From: Pseudomonas sp. ADAK13 | Lineage (GTDB): Bacteria > Pseudomonadota > Gammaproteobacteria > Pseudomonadales > Pseudomonadaceae | Length of the DNA: 64,000 nucleotides | NCBI RefSeq assembly: GCF_012935715.1 | Contig: NZ_CP052860.1 | Span: forward strand, 3,410,001 to 3,474,000 | Reading direction: 5' to 3' | In this document: positions 52,548 to 60,936 of the stretch, piece by piece | Layout: each line of letters opens with the position of its first letter | Numbering within the stretch: the first letter of the stretch is position 1 | Notes under the pieces: model-generated | What the model was told of the DNA's origin: nothing | The model's input: the letters and a program-made list of their open reading frames with translations, nothing else | Database searches by the model: none | Translations under genes and position numbers: made by a program

Positions 52548-54035
52548 TTAAAGATGCTGGCCGTGGCGCGCCATGATGTGTCGCACCACGCTGTAGTCCT
52601 GTAGCGAATCGCTGGACAGATCTTTCCCATACCCCGAGCGCTTCAAGCCGCCGTGGGGCATTTCGCTGACCAGCATGAAATGGCTGTTGATCCAGGTGCA
52701 GCCGTATTGCAGGCGCGACGCCACTTGCATCGCCTTGTCCAGGTTCTGGGTCCAGACGGAGGAGGCCAGGCCGTATTCCGAGTCGTTGGCCCAGTCCACG
52801 GCCTGTTCCAGCTCGTCGAAGCGGGTCACGGTGACCACCGGGCCGAACACTTCGCGCTGCACGATTTCATCATTCTGTTTACAACCGGCCAGCAACGTTG
52901 GCTGGTAGAAGAACCCGGCGCCGGAGTGCACGGCGGCACCGGTGATGCGTTCGATATGCGGCTGGCCGAGGGCGCGCTCGACAAAACTGGCCACGCGGTC
53001 GCGCTGGCGGGTGCTGATCAGCGGGCCGAGTTCGTTGTCGGCATCGCGCTTGCCGGCAAACCGCAGGCTGCTGACGGCGGCGCCGAGGTCGGCCACCAAT
53101 TTGTCGTGGATGCCGGCCTGGGCGTAGATGCGGCACGCCGCGGTGCAGTCCTGGCCGGCGTTGTAATAACCGTAGGCGCGCACGCCTTCGACCACCGCTT
53201 GCAGGTCGGCGTCGTTGCACACGATCACCGGGGCTTTGCCGCCCAATTCAAGGTGAGTGCGCTTAAGCGTCTTGGACGCGGCCTGGAGGATTTTCTGCCC
53301 GGTGACGATATCGCCGGTCAACGACACCATGCGTACTTTCGGGTGGCTGACCAAATGGCTGCCGACGCCTTCGCCACCGCCACACAGAATGTTGATCACC
53401 CCGCGCGGCAACAGTTGGCTCAGTGCGGGCGCCAGGGCCAGGATCGACAGCGGCGTATGTTCCGACGGCTTGAACACCAGGGTATTACCGGCGGCCAGGG
53501 CCGGGGCGATTTTCCAGGCGGCCATCATCAGCGGGTAATTCCATGGCGCGATCGAGGCGACCACGCCAATCGGATCGCGGCGCACCATGCTGGTGTAGCC
53601 CGGCAGGTATTCGCCGCTCAGTTGCCCGGTCTGGCAGCGCACGGCGCCGGCGAAGAAGCGGAACACATCGACGGTGGCGCTCAAGTCATCCTGGCGCGCG
53701 AGGTGCAACGGCTTGCCGCAGTTCAGCGATTCCAGGCGCGCGAGGTAGTCGGCTTGTTTTTCGATGGCATCGGCGATGCCCAGGAGAATGTTCGAACGCT
53801 GCTGGGGCGTGGTCCGCGACCAGCCGGCAAAGGCGCGGTGGGCGGCGAGAATCGCAGCTTCAACCTGCTCGGTGCTGGCTTCGGCGATGTGGGTGAGGAT
53901 TTCACCGGTGGCCGGGTTGATGATCGGCTCGACAAACCCCTGGCCCGGGACCAGTTCGCCGTCGATCAGCAACGCAGTGAGCAGCGGTGTGGGCGCGCCA
54001 GACATTTTTCGCGATCTCTTTTCTTGTGTGGTCAT
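52548..54035 (-). CDS. Aminobutyraldehyde dehydrogenase, paralogue 2
   Basis: A 495-residue aldehyde dehydrogenase closely related to the one at 46934: the same [27 protein letters not shown] and [20 protein letters not shown] blocks, Glu in [13 protein letters not shown] and Cys in [17 protein letters not shown]. Cytosolic. The start is uncertain: ATG 54035 (used) or ATG 54005 with AAGAGA before it, which would remove ten residues. It precedes the binding-protein gene by 72 bp and may be the first gene of the transport operon. The pair may serve two different aminoaldehydes. Confidence 0.85.
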   Translation of the reverse strand: MTTQEKRSRKMSGAPTPLLTALLIDGELVPGQGFVEPIINPATGEILTHIAEASTEQVEAAILAAHRAFAGWSRTTPQQRSNILLGIADAIEKQADYLARLESLNCGKPLHLARQDDLSATVDVFRFFAGAVRCQTGQLSGEYLPGYTSMVRRDPIGVVASIAPWNYPLMMAAWKIAPALAAGNTLVFKPSEHTPLSILALAPALSQLLPRGVINILCGGGEGVGSHLVSHPKVRMVSLTGDIVTGQKILQAASKTLKRTHLELGGKAPVIVCNDADLQAVVEGVRAYGYYNAGQDCTAACRIYAQAGIHDKLVADLGAAVSSLRFAGKRDADNELGPLISTRQRDRVASFVERALGQPHIERITGAAVHSGAGFFYQPTLLAGCKQNDEIVQREVFGPVVTVTRFDELEQAVDWANDSEYGLASSVWTQNLDKAMQVASRLQYGCTWINSHFMLVSEMPHGGLKRSGYGKDLSSDSLQDYSVVRHIMARHGQHL

Positions 54036-54138
54036 GGCTGTTCTCGTGCGAGGCGCCTGACCTTCTCTTAGGGGATGAGCAGAGACTAGAGGTCAGGCGC
54101 GAGGTCAACAAATACTAAATACTGAAAGCAGCATTCGA

Positions 54139-55050
54139 TTAAATAGATGGCTTGCGCGGGTGCGGCTGTTCGCGGGCTACCGTCAGGAACGGGTCCACCA
54201 GCGCCGGGCGCGCCGTGCCCCGGCGCCAGGCCAGGCCCACGTCGAGGGTTTGGCTGAGGTCGGCAATCGGCCGGGCCTCGATGATGTCGCCTTCCAGGGA
54301 CCAGGGGCGGTAGGTCATGTCTGGCTGAATCGACACGCCCAGGCCGGCGGCGACCAGGCTTCGCACGGCTTCCGTCGACGCGGTACGCAGCGTGACCCGG
54401 GGTTGTAGCCCGGCGCCGGTCCACATGCGCTGGGCGTTGTGGCCCATTTCATCGACGTTCAACTGAATCAGCGGCTCGCGCGCCACGTCGGCGAGGTTGA
54501 TGCTGTCGTGTTCCAGCAGCGGGTGCTGGGCCGGCAGCCACAGGCGGTGGGGTGAGTGGGTCAGCACTTCGGTTTGCAGGGCGTGGCGGTCTTCGAGGTT
54601 GGAGAGGATCAACACGCCGACGTCGATTTCACCGCTGACCAGCAAGTGCTCGATGTAGGGGCGCTCGTCTTCCATCACGCGGATTTCCACATTGGGGTAG
54701 GCGCGCTGGAAGCGGGTGAGCAAATCCGCCAGGTAATAGCCGGCCACCAGGCTGGTTACGCCGATGATCAGTTGCCCGGCCACCTGGTCGGTGCTCTGTT
54801 GCAGGCTGCGTTTGGCGTTGTCGACGGTGGCGAGGATCAGGTGGGCCTGGCGCAGGAACTGATGGCCCTGGTGAGTCAGGGTCATGCCCTTGGCGTGGCG
54901 GTTGAACAGATTGACGCCGATTTCCTGTTCCAGTTGCTGGATTGCCAGGGTCAGGGTGGACTGGGAGATGAAGGCGGTCTGGGCGGCGGCGGAGATCGAG
55001 CCGGTCTCGGCCACGGCGATGAAGTGACGGATCTGACGCAAGGTCATCAT
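54139..55050 (-). CDS. LysR-family regulator, likely of the polyamine locus
   Basis: A 303-residue LysR protein. HTH at about 3-62 (TGSISAAAQTAFISQSTLTL), substrate domain about 92-295 (GQLIIGVTSLVAGYYLADLL). The effector pocket gives no specific hint. It is coded upstream of and in the same direction as the aldehyde dehydrogenase and transporter genes, with 103 bp between; most LysR genes are divergent from their target, so control of this locus is an inference from adjacency. The first two codons are both ATG. Confidence 0.85.
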   Translation of the reverse strand: MMTLRQIRHFIAVAETGSISAAAQTAFISQSTLTLAIQQLEQEIGVNLFNRHAKGMTLTHQGHQFLRQAHLILATVDNAKRSLQQSTDQVAGQLIIGVTSLVAGYYLADLLTRFQRAYPNVEIRVMEDERPYIEHLLVSGEIDVGVLILSNLEDRHALQTEVLTHSPHRLWLPAQHPLLEHDSINLADVAREPLIQLNVDEMGHNAQRMWTGAGLQPRVTLRTASTEAVRSLVAAGLGVSIQPDMTYRPWSLEGDIIEARPIADLSQTLDVGLAWRRGTARPALVDPFLTVAREQPHPRKPSI

Positions 55051-55218
55051 GCTGGAATTACCAGTGGGGTGTTTTTATAGATTTGTTCGAGTGTATATCG
55101 TTTTAATTGAGGGGTAAGCGCGTTACATCTGGAAGCACTCTAGATCGGGGGTTTTTGGCACTTAGTTTTACGCTGGGGGCCTATTGGTCCTGTGACCCTG
55201 AGTTTCTGGAGGCTGTGA

Positions 55219-55932
55219 ATGAATACCCGTGGATTGCTTGATCAACTGCTCAAATCCGGCCAGGACATGCTGCAGAACAAGGCTGGCGGGCAGCGTAAAG
55301 GTGAGGACAAAGGTGCCCTCGGTGGCTTGCTCGGCAGCGGCGGGCTGGGCAGTTTGCTCGGTGGTGCGGGTGGGGGTGCCCTGGCAGCCGGCGCTATGGG
55401 GCTTTTGTTGGGGAACAAGAAAGCTCGCCAGTTTGGTGGCAAGGCGCTGACCTACGGCGGGTTGGCTGCGTTGGGCGTGATTGCCTACAAGGCCTATGGC
55501 AATTGGCAGGCGCAGCAGGCCAGTGCGCCCCGGGGTGAGCCGCAGACTATTGATCGCTTGCCGGCCGCTCAGGTTGAGCTGCATAGCCAGGCGATTCTCA
55601 AGGCGCTGGTGGCGGCGGCCAAGGCGGATGGGCATGTGGATGAACGCGAGCGTGAGTTGATCGAAGGGGAGTTTGTGAAGCTGGACAACGACCGCGAGTT
55701 GCAGCAATGGCTGCATGCCGAGCTGAACAAGCCTCTGGATCCGGCAGATGTTGCCCGCGCGGCCAGTACGCCGGAGATGGCGGCTGAGATGTATATCGCC
55801 AGTGTGATGTTGGTGGATGAGGAGAACTTCATGGAGAAGTCTTATCTCGATGAGTTGGCGCGGCAGCTTAAGTTGGAGCCGGGGTTGAAGGCTGAGCTTG
55901 AGAAACAGGTGCGGCAGGTGGTGGCTGGTTGA
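55219..55932 (+). CDS. TerB-like / DUF533 protein
   Basis: A 237-residue protein. Residues about 30-85 are Gly-rich and weakly hydrophobic (GGLLGSGGLGSLLGGAGGGA), perhaps a glycine-zipper membrane segment; residues about 110-237 form a helical TerB-like domain with the acidic loop KADGHVDERERELIEGE. This is the YebE/DUF533 family, often in stress regulons; its function is not known. It stands alone, divergent from the LysR gene, and is followed by the large inverted repeat. Confidence 0.85.
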   Translation: MNTRGLLDQLLKSGQDMLQNKAGGQRKGEDKGALGGLLGSGGLGSLLGGAGGGALAAGAMGLLLGNKKARQFGGKALTYGGLAALGVIAYKAYGNWQAQQASAPRGEPQTIDRLPAAQVELHSQAILKALVAAAKADGHVDERERELIEGEFVKLDNDRELQQWLHAELNKPLDPADVARAASTPEMAAEMYIASVMLVDEENFMEKSYLDELARQLKLEPGLKAELEKQVRQVVAG

Positions 55933-55938
55933 TTGTGT

Positions 55939-56739
55939 ACATATCCGTTTTTTTGGTAACGGCTACTTAGGGTTCCGCTCTTACAGCGGGTCACTTTGCA
56001 AAAGCGGCAAAGTAACCAAAACGCTCTGCCCCGCCTGTCGGCACCTCGCTCAGGCTCGGTGTTCCCTCACTCCGGCGCTGCTCCGCGGGCCGCCGCGATG
56101 GGCCATCCTTGGCCCAGCGCGGCTAAACCGGCGTCCTGCCGGTTTACCCGCTCCGCACCACCTGCGTTCGGCCTCGGGCTTATTGGGGCAGTCAGAGCCA
56201 GATCAAAATCAAAAGCAAGAGCACAGCGGCCTACAGGCCGGCTTGAGTGGTAGAAGCCAAAGCAAAAGCCAGATCTGAAACTGATGCAGCTCTGCTTTTC
56301 TGTGGGAGCTGGCTTGCCTGCGATGCAGACACCTCGGTTTTTCAGATGCACCGAGGCGAGGCCATCGCAGGCAAGCCAGCTCCTACAGTGGGCCATGCCC
56401 GCTTTAGCTTTTGATTTGCTTCTACCACTCAAGCCGGCCTGTAGGCCGCTGTGCTCTTGATCTGCTTTTGATCTTGATCTTAGGCGCCCCGTTAAACCAC
56501 GCTGGCCGAACGCAGGCTTTGGAGCGTGGGTAACCCGGCAGGACGCCGGGTTAGCCGCGCTGGGCCAAGGATGGCCCATCGCGGCGGCCCACGGTCCAAA
56601 GCCGGAGTGAGGGCACACCGAGCCTAGGCGAGGTGCCGAGTGGTGGGGCAAGAGCGTTTTGCTTACTTTTGCGCTGTTCAAAAGTGAGCCGCTGTAAGAG
56701 CGGAACCAATAGCCGCCCTGACCGCAGCAACGGATATGT
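55939..56739. repeat. Large imperfect inverted repeat (about 800 bp)
   Basis: The left arm (55939 to about 56275) reappears in inverse orientation as the right arm (about 56403-56739). Shared blocks include ACATATCCGTT at both ends, GGTTCCGCTCTTACAGCGG, CGCCGCGATGGGCCATCCTT, GGCCCAGCGCGGCTAA and CAGCGGCCTACAGGCCGGCT. The arms are roughly 80 percent identical by eye. Open frames in it (for example on the minus strand at 56067-56681) lack ribosome sites and look non-coding. It resembles the long repeats known from fluorescent pseudomonads. It fills the 900-bp gap before wspA; no gene is supported there. Confidence 0.85.
56301..56388. repeat. REP inverted pair at the centre of the large repeat
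   Basis: TGTGGGAGCTGGCTTGCCTG extended by CGATGCAGAC, and the complement CATCGCAGGCAAGCCAGCTC followed by CTACA. The REP pair forms the tip of the larger hairpin. Confidence 0.85.
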
Positions 56740-56758
56740 CCCCCCCCCCAAAAAAAAA
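56740..56758. repeat. Homopolymer tract C10-A9
   Basis: Ten C (56740-56749) followed by nine A (56750-56758) at the outer edge of the inverted repeat, about 100 bp before the wspA start. Tracts of this length are prone to slippage; the exact count could also be a sequencing matter. Confidence 0.8.
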
Positions 56759-56795
56759 TCCCCCACGGCGTGACCCAGATCCCACAACCCGTTGA

Positions 56796-56823
56796 TTAAT
56801 GATGCCACCCGCTCAGCTATACT
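56796..56823 (+). promoter_or_regulatory. wspA: Candidate wspA promoter
   Basis: TTAATG at 56796-56801 and TATACT at 56818-56823 are 16 bp apart, ending 33 bp before the wspA start. The -35 is weak. Confidence 0.4.
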
Positions 56824-56856
56824 CCCCTCCATTTGAATGGCCCTCGAGGAATTACT

Positions 56857-58479
56857 GTGAAGAACTGGACCTTGCGCCAACGGATTTTGGCGAGCTTTGC
56901 GGTCATCATCGCGATCATGCTGCTGATGGTAGTGGTCTCGTATTCACGCCTGCTGAAGATCGAACTCAGCGAAGAATCCGTCCGTGACGACGCAGTCCCC
57001 GGGGTGTACCTCAGCTCGATGATCCGCAGCGCCTGGGTCGACAGCTACCTGCAAACCCTCGACATCATTGGCCTGCGCGAAGACAAGGGCCTGACCGACG
57101 ACGACAAGGCCGAATTCAAGTCGTTCGAAGCCCGCATCCTGACCCAGATGGCCAATTACAAAGCGACCATCAACGGCGGCGACGATCAGGCCGAGTTCGA
57201 TAAATTCGAAGCCCTGCACCAGGCCTACAACAAGGCCTTGTCCGGCGTCCTCGACCGCCTGCAGAACCGTGACGTGGTCGCCGCCCGCAAGCAGTTCGAC
57301 GCCGAGCTCACCCCGACCTGGACCGCAGGCCGCATGAAGCTCAATGACATCATCACCGAAAACAAAGACGTCGCCGACCGCGCCACCAACGCCATCGACG
57401 ACGCGGTGTCCGCCGCAAAAATCAGCATGGGCGTCTCGCTGATCCTCGCGATCCTGGCCGCCGGCCTCTGCGGCCTGCTGCTGATGCGCGCGATCATGGC
57501 GCCGATGAAACGCATCGTCGACATCCTCGAAACCATGCGCACCGGTGACCTGAGCAAACGCCTGAACCTGGAACGCAAAGACGAATTCGGCGCGGTGGAA
57601 ACCGGCTTCAACGACATGATGACCGAGCTCACTGCCCTGGTGTCCCAGGCCCAGCGGTCTTCGGTACAGGTCACCACCTCGGTCACCGAGATTGCCGCCA
57701 CGTCAAAGCAACAACAGGCCACCGCCACTGAAACGGCGGCGACAACCACCGAGATCGGCGCCACTTCGCGGGAGATCGCGGCCACGTCCAAGGACCTGGT
57801 CCGCACCATGACCGAAGTCTCCACCGCTGCCGACCAGGCGTCGGTCGCCGCCGGTTCCGGCCAGCAAGGCCTGGCCCGTATGGAAGAAACCATGCACTCG
57901 GTGATGGGCGCGGCTGACCTGGTCAACGCCAAGCTGGCGATCCTCAATGAGAAGGCCGGCAACATCAACCAGGTGGTGGTCACCATCGTCAAGGTGGCCG
58001 ACCAGACCAACCTGCTGTCCCTCAACGCCGCCATCGAGGCCGAGAAGGCCGGTGAGTACGGCCGCGGGTTTGCCGTGGTGGCCACCGAAGTGCGGCGCCT
58101 GGCCGACCAGACCGCCGTGGCCACTTACGACATCGAGCAGATGGTGCGCGAGATCCAGTCGGCGGTGTCGGCGGGGGTGATGGGCATGGACAAGTTCTCT
58201 GAAGAAGTGCGCCGTGGCATGTTTGAGGTGCAGCAGGTGGGCGAGCAGTTGTCGCAGATCATCCACCAGGTGCAGGCGCTGGCGCCGCGGGTGTTGATGG
58301 TCAACGAGGGCATGCAGGCCCAGGCGACCGGTGCCGAGCAGATCAACCATGCGCTGGTGCAGTTGGGCGACGCCAGCAGCCAGACCGTGGAGTCGTTGCG
58401 CCAGGCCAGCTTTGCCATCGATGAGCTGAGCCAGGTCGCGGTCGGCCTGCGCAGTGGCGTGTCGCGTTTCAAAGTCTGA
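56857..58479 (+). CDS. wspA: Wsp surface-sensing chemoreceptor WspA
   Basis: A 540-residue methyl-accepting protein that starts the Wsp pathway by signalling surface contact to WspE. The GTG at 56857 ([14 protein letters not shown]) is preceded by GAGGAA and gives the usual WspA length; the frame upstream is not supported. TM1 about 9-29, a periplasmic four-helix bundle-like sensor (about 30-187), TM2 about 190-213, HAMP (about 213-265), then the cytoplasmic signalling coiled coil with the hairpin tip [20 protein letters not shown] (about 380-400) that binds WspB/D and WspE. The adaptation segments [20 protein letters not shown] are present. Overlaps wspB by one base. Confidence 0.94.
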   Translation: MKNWTLRQRILASFAVIIAIMLLMVVVSYSRLLKIELSEESVRDDAVPGVYLSSMIRSAWVDSYLQTLDIIGLREDKGLTDDDKAEFKSFEARILTQMANYKATINGGDDQAEFDKFEALHQAYNKALSGVLDRLQNRDVVAARKQFDAELTPTWTAGRMKLNDIITENKDVADRATNAIDDAVSAAKISMGVSLILAILAAGLCGLLLMRAIMAPMKRIVDILETMRTGDLSKRLNLERKDEFGAVETGFNDMMTELTALVSQAQRSSVQVTTSVTEIAATSKQQQATATETAATTTEIGATSREIAATSKDLVRTMTEVSTAADQASVAAGSGQQGLARMEETMHSVMGAADLVNAKLAILNEKAGNINQVVVTIVKVADQTNLLSLNAAIEAEKAGEYGRGFAVVATEVRRLADQTAVATYDIEQMVREIQSAVSAGVMGMDKFSEEVRRGMFEVQQVGEQLSQIIHQVQALAPRVLMVNEGMQAQATGAEQINHALVQLGDASSQTVESLRQASFAIDELSQVAVGLRSGVSRFKV

Positions 58480-58991
58480 TGAGCGACCTCGCGGCTAAAC
58501 GCGGTGCCGTTGTGGCAGTGAAAAAAGCGCTGTTCCTGGTGTTTCACATCGGCAACGAACGGTATGCCCTCAAGGCCACGGAGGTGGCCGAGGTGCTGCC
58601 GCGCCTGCCGCTCAAGCCCATCGCCCATGCGCCTGTCTGGGTGGCCGGGATCTTTGCCCATCGCGGGGCGATGGTGCCGGTCATCGACCTCAGTGCCTTG
58701 ACCTTCGGCACACCGGCCCAGGCCCGCACCAGCACGCGCCTGGTGCTGGTCAATTACCAGCCGGATGCGCTCATCCCCGCACGCTGGCTGGGGCTGATCC
58801 TTGAACAGGCTACCGACACCCTGCGGTGCGATCCGGCAGAGTTTCAGCCTTATGGCCTGGACAACCGCCAGGCTCCGTACCTGGGCCCGGTGCGCGAAGA
58901 CGAGCGCGGCTTGATGCAGTGGATCGGCGTGGCCGACCTGTTGACCGCCGACGTGCAGGCGCTGCTGTTTGCCGCGGGCGAGGAGGGCTGA
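58479..58991 (+). CDS. wspB: Wsp coupling protein WspB (CheW-like)
   Basis: A 170-residue CheW-domain protein (FLVFHIGNERYALKATEVAE, later GIFAHRGAMVPVIDLSALTF) that links WspA to WspE. Its ATG shares a base with the wspA TGA stop, and its stop shares a base with the wspC ATG, so translation is coupled on both sides. The order wspA-B-C-D-E-F is diagnostic. Confidence 0.93.
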   Translation: MSDLAAKRGAVVAVKKALFLVFHIGNERYALKATEVAEVLPRLPLKPIAHAPVWVAGIFAHRGAMVPVIDLSALTFGTPAQARTSTRLVLVNYQPDALIPARWLGLILEQATDTLRCDPAEFQPYGLDNRQAPYLGPVREDERGLMQWIGVADLLTADVQALLFAAGEEG

Positions 58992-60253
58992 TGAGCAGTG
59001 ATCAACGCTTCTTCGACTTTCTTAAAGAACGCATCGGCCTGGACGTTGCCTCGGTGGGCGAAGCGATCATCGAGCGCGCCGTACGCCAGCGCAGCCTGGC
59101 GCTCCATGCGCAGACGGCAGACGAATACTGGCAGCAGCTACTGGCCTGCACCGACGAGCAGCAAGCGCTGATCGAAGCGGTGATCGTCCCCGAAACCTGG
59201 TTTTTTCGTTATCCCGAATCCTTCGCCACCCTGGGCCGGCTGGCCCTGGCACGCCTGGCCGACATCAAGCAGATGCGTGCCCTGCGGATCCTCAGCCTGC
59301 CGTGCTCCACCGGCGAAGAACCCTATTCGATTGCGATGGCCTTGCTCGACGCCGGCCTGGCGCCGCATCAGTTCAAGGTGCAGGGCATGGACGTCAGCCC
59401 GCTGTCGGTGGAGCGCGCCCGGCGTGGGGTGTATGGCAAGAATTCGTTTCGCGGCCAGGACATCGAGTTCCGTGACCGCTACTTCAGCGAGCAAAGCGAC
59501 GGTTACCTGATTGCCGAGCGGGTGCGCGAACAAGTGCGCCTGCAAGTGGGCAATCTGCTGGACCCCAGGCTGCTGGCCAACGAGCCCACCTACGATTTTG
59601 TGTTCTGCCGCAACCTGCTGATCTACTTCGACCAGCCGACGCAGAGGCAGGTGTTTGAAGTGCTCAAGGGCCTGACCCACGTCGACGGTGTGCTGTTTAT
59701 CGGCCCCGCCGAAGGCAGCCTGCTCGGGCGCCTGGGCATGCGTTCGATTGGTGTGCCGCAGTCCTTTGCCTTCAGTCGCCACCCGTCACCTGCGCCTGAG
59801 CCGGTATTTGTGCCGATGCCCGCGCCGATCCCCCAGCGCAGCGCCGCGCCGATTCCGACCAGGCCACGGCCATTCAGCACGGTCAGCGCTCAGGTACTGC
59901 CGATCAAACCCCCGCCCGCACAGTCGGACGCCGCCGATCTGCTCAGTCAGATCGCGACCCTGGCCAATGAAGGCAAAAGCCTGGAAGCCCGTGCGGCCTG
60001 CGAGCGCTATTTGCAGAGCCACCCGCCGGCGGCTCAGGTGTTTTATTGGCTGGGTCTGCTCAGCGATGTGGCCGGCAGCGCCCTGGAAGCCCAGGGTTAT
60101 TATCGAAAAGCCTTGTACCTGGAACCCCAGCACCCGCAGGCCTTGATGCACCTGGCCGCGTTGCTTGAGTCCCAGGGCGATGTCGCCGGTGCCCGCCGGT
60201 TGCAGGCCCGTGCCGCGCGCAGCGAGCGAGCTGACAGTGAGCGTAAATCATGA
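58991..60253 (+). CDS. wspC: Wsp methyltransferase WspC (CheR plus TPR)
   Basis: A 420-residue protein: CheR N-terminal helical part (1 to about 75), SAM-binding methyltransferase (about 75-270, LSLPCSTGEEPYSIAMALLD and FVFCRNLLIYFDQPTQ), a Pro-rich linker (about 275-330) and C-terminal TPR-like repeats (about 335-410, AQVFYWLGLLSDVAGSALEA). It methylates WspA and raises signalling. I start it at the ATG 58991, one base into the wspB stop. The TPR tail distinguishes WspC from plain CheR. Confidence 0.92.
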   Translation: MSSDQRFFDFLKERIGLDVASVGEAIIERAVRQRSLALHAQTADEYWQQLLACTDEQQALIEAVIVPETWFFRYPESFATLGRLALARLADIKQMRALRILSLPCSTGEEPYSIAMALLDAGLAPHQFKVQGMDVSPLSVERARRGVYGKNSFRGQDIEFRDRYFSEQSDGYLIAERVREQVRLQVGNLLDPRLLANEPTYDFVFCRNLLIYFDQPTQRQVFEVLKGLTHVDGVLFIGPAEGSLLGRLGMRSIGVPQSFAFSRHPSPAPEPVFVPMPAPIPQRSAAPIPTRPRPFSTVSAQVLPIKPPPAQSDAADLLSQIATLANEGKSLEARAACERYLQSHPPAAQVFYWLGLLSDVAGSALEAQGYYRKALYLEPQHPQALMHLAALLESQGDVAGARRLQARAARSERADSERKS

Positions 60254-60936
60254 CCCTGGATCCCGCGCTGAACCTGACCCTGGCCGACAACCAGGCCATC
60301 GACGACTGCTGGAATCGCATCGGTATTCACGGTGACAAATCCTGCCCGCTGCTGGCCGAACACATCCACTGTCGCAACTGTTCGGTGTATTCCGCCGCCG
60401 CCACGCGCCTGCTCGACCGCTATGCCTTGCAGCAGGACGATCACCGGCCGGTGGCGACGCCGGACGTCGAGGGCGATGTCGTCACCCGTTCACTGCTGAT
60501 GTTCCGCCTCGGTGAGGAGTGGCTGGGCATCGCCACCCGTTGCCTGGTGGAAGTGGCGCCGCTGCAACCGATCCATTCCTTGCCGCACCAGCGTTCCCGC
60601 GCCTTGCTGGGCGTGGCCAACGTGCGCGGCGCCCTGGTGGCGTGCCTGTCTCTGGTGGAATTGCTCGGGCTGGACGGCACCAGCAACGGCCCAAGTGGCG
60701 GAAGAATCATGCCGCGCATGCTGATCATCGCGGCGCAGGACGGCCCGGTGGTGGTGCCGGTGGACGAAGTGGACGGTATCCATGCCATTGATGAACGTAC
60801 CTTGAGCGCGGCATCCGCCTCCGGCACCCAGGCCAGCGCCCGCTACACCCAGGGCGTGTTGCAATGGAAAGGCCGCAGCCTGCGCTGGCTGGACGAGGCG
60901 CAATTGTTGTCTGCCGTGACCCGGAGCCTCACATGA
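60250..60936 (+). CDS. wspD: Wsp coupling protein WspD (CheW-like)
   Basis: A 228-residue protein with a Cys-rich N-terminal extension (DKSCPLLAEHIHCRNCSVYS, about 29-48) followed by a CheW domain (about 75-220, LMFRLGEEWLGIATRCLVEV and LLGVANVRGALVACLSLVEL). Second CheW of the Wsp system. The extension with three Cys and two His could bind a metal, but this is unproven. Overlaps wspC and wspE by four bases each (ATGA). Confidence 0.92.
   Translation: MTLDPALNLTLADNQAIDDCWNRIGIHGDKSCPLLAEHIHCRNCSVYSAAATRLLDRYALQQDDHRPVATPDVEGDVVTRSLLMFRLGEEWLGIATRCLVEVAPLQPIHSLPHQRSRALLGVANVRGALVACLSLVELLGLDGTSNGPSGGRIMPRMLIIAAQDGPVVVPVDEVDGIHAIDERTLSAASASGTQASARYTQGVLQWKGRSLRWLDEAQLLSAVTRSLT

Noticed and set aside
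56067..56681. Minus-strand open frame inside the large inverted repeat
   Set aside because: The same type of frame appears in each arm, without ribosome sites; typical spurious gene call in this repeat family.
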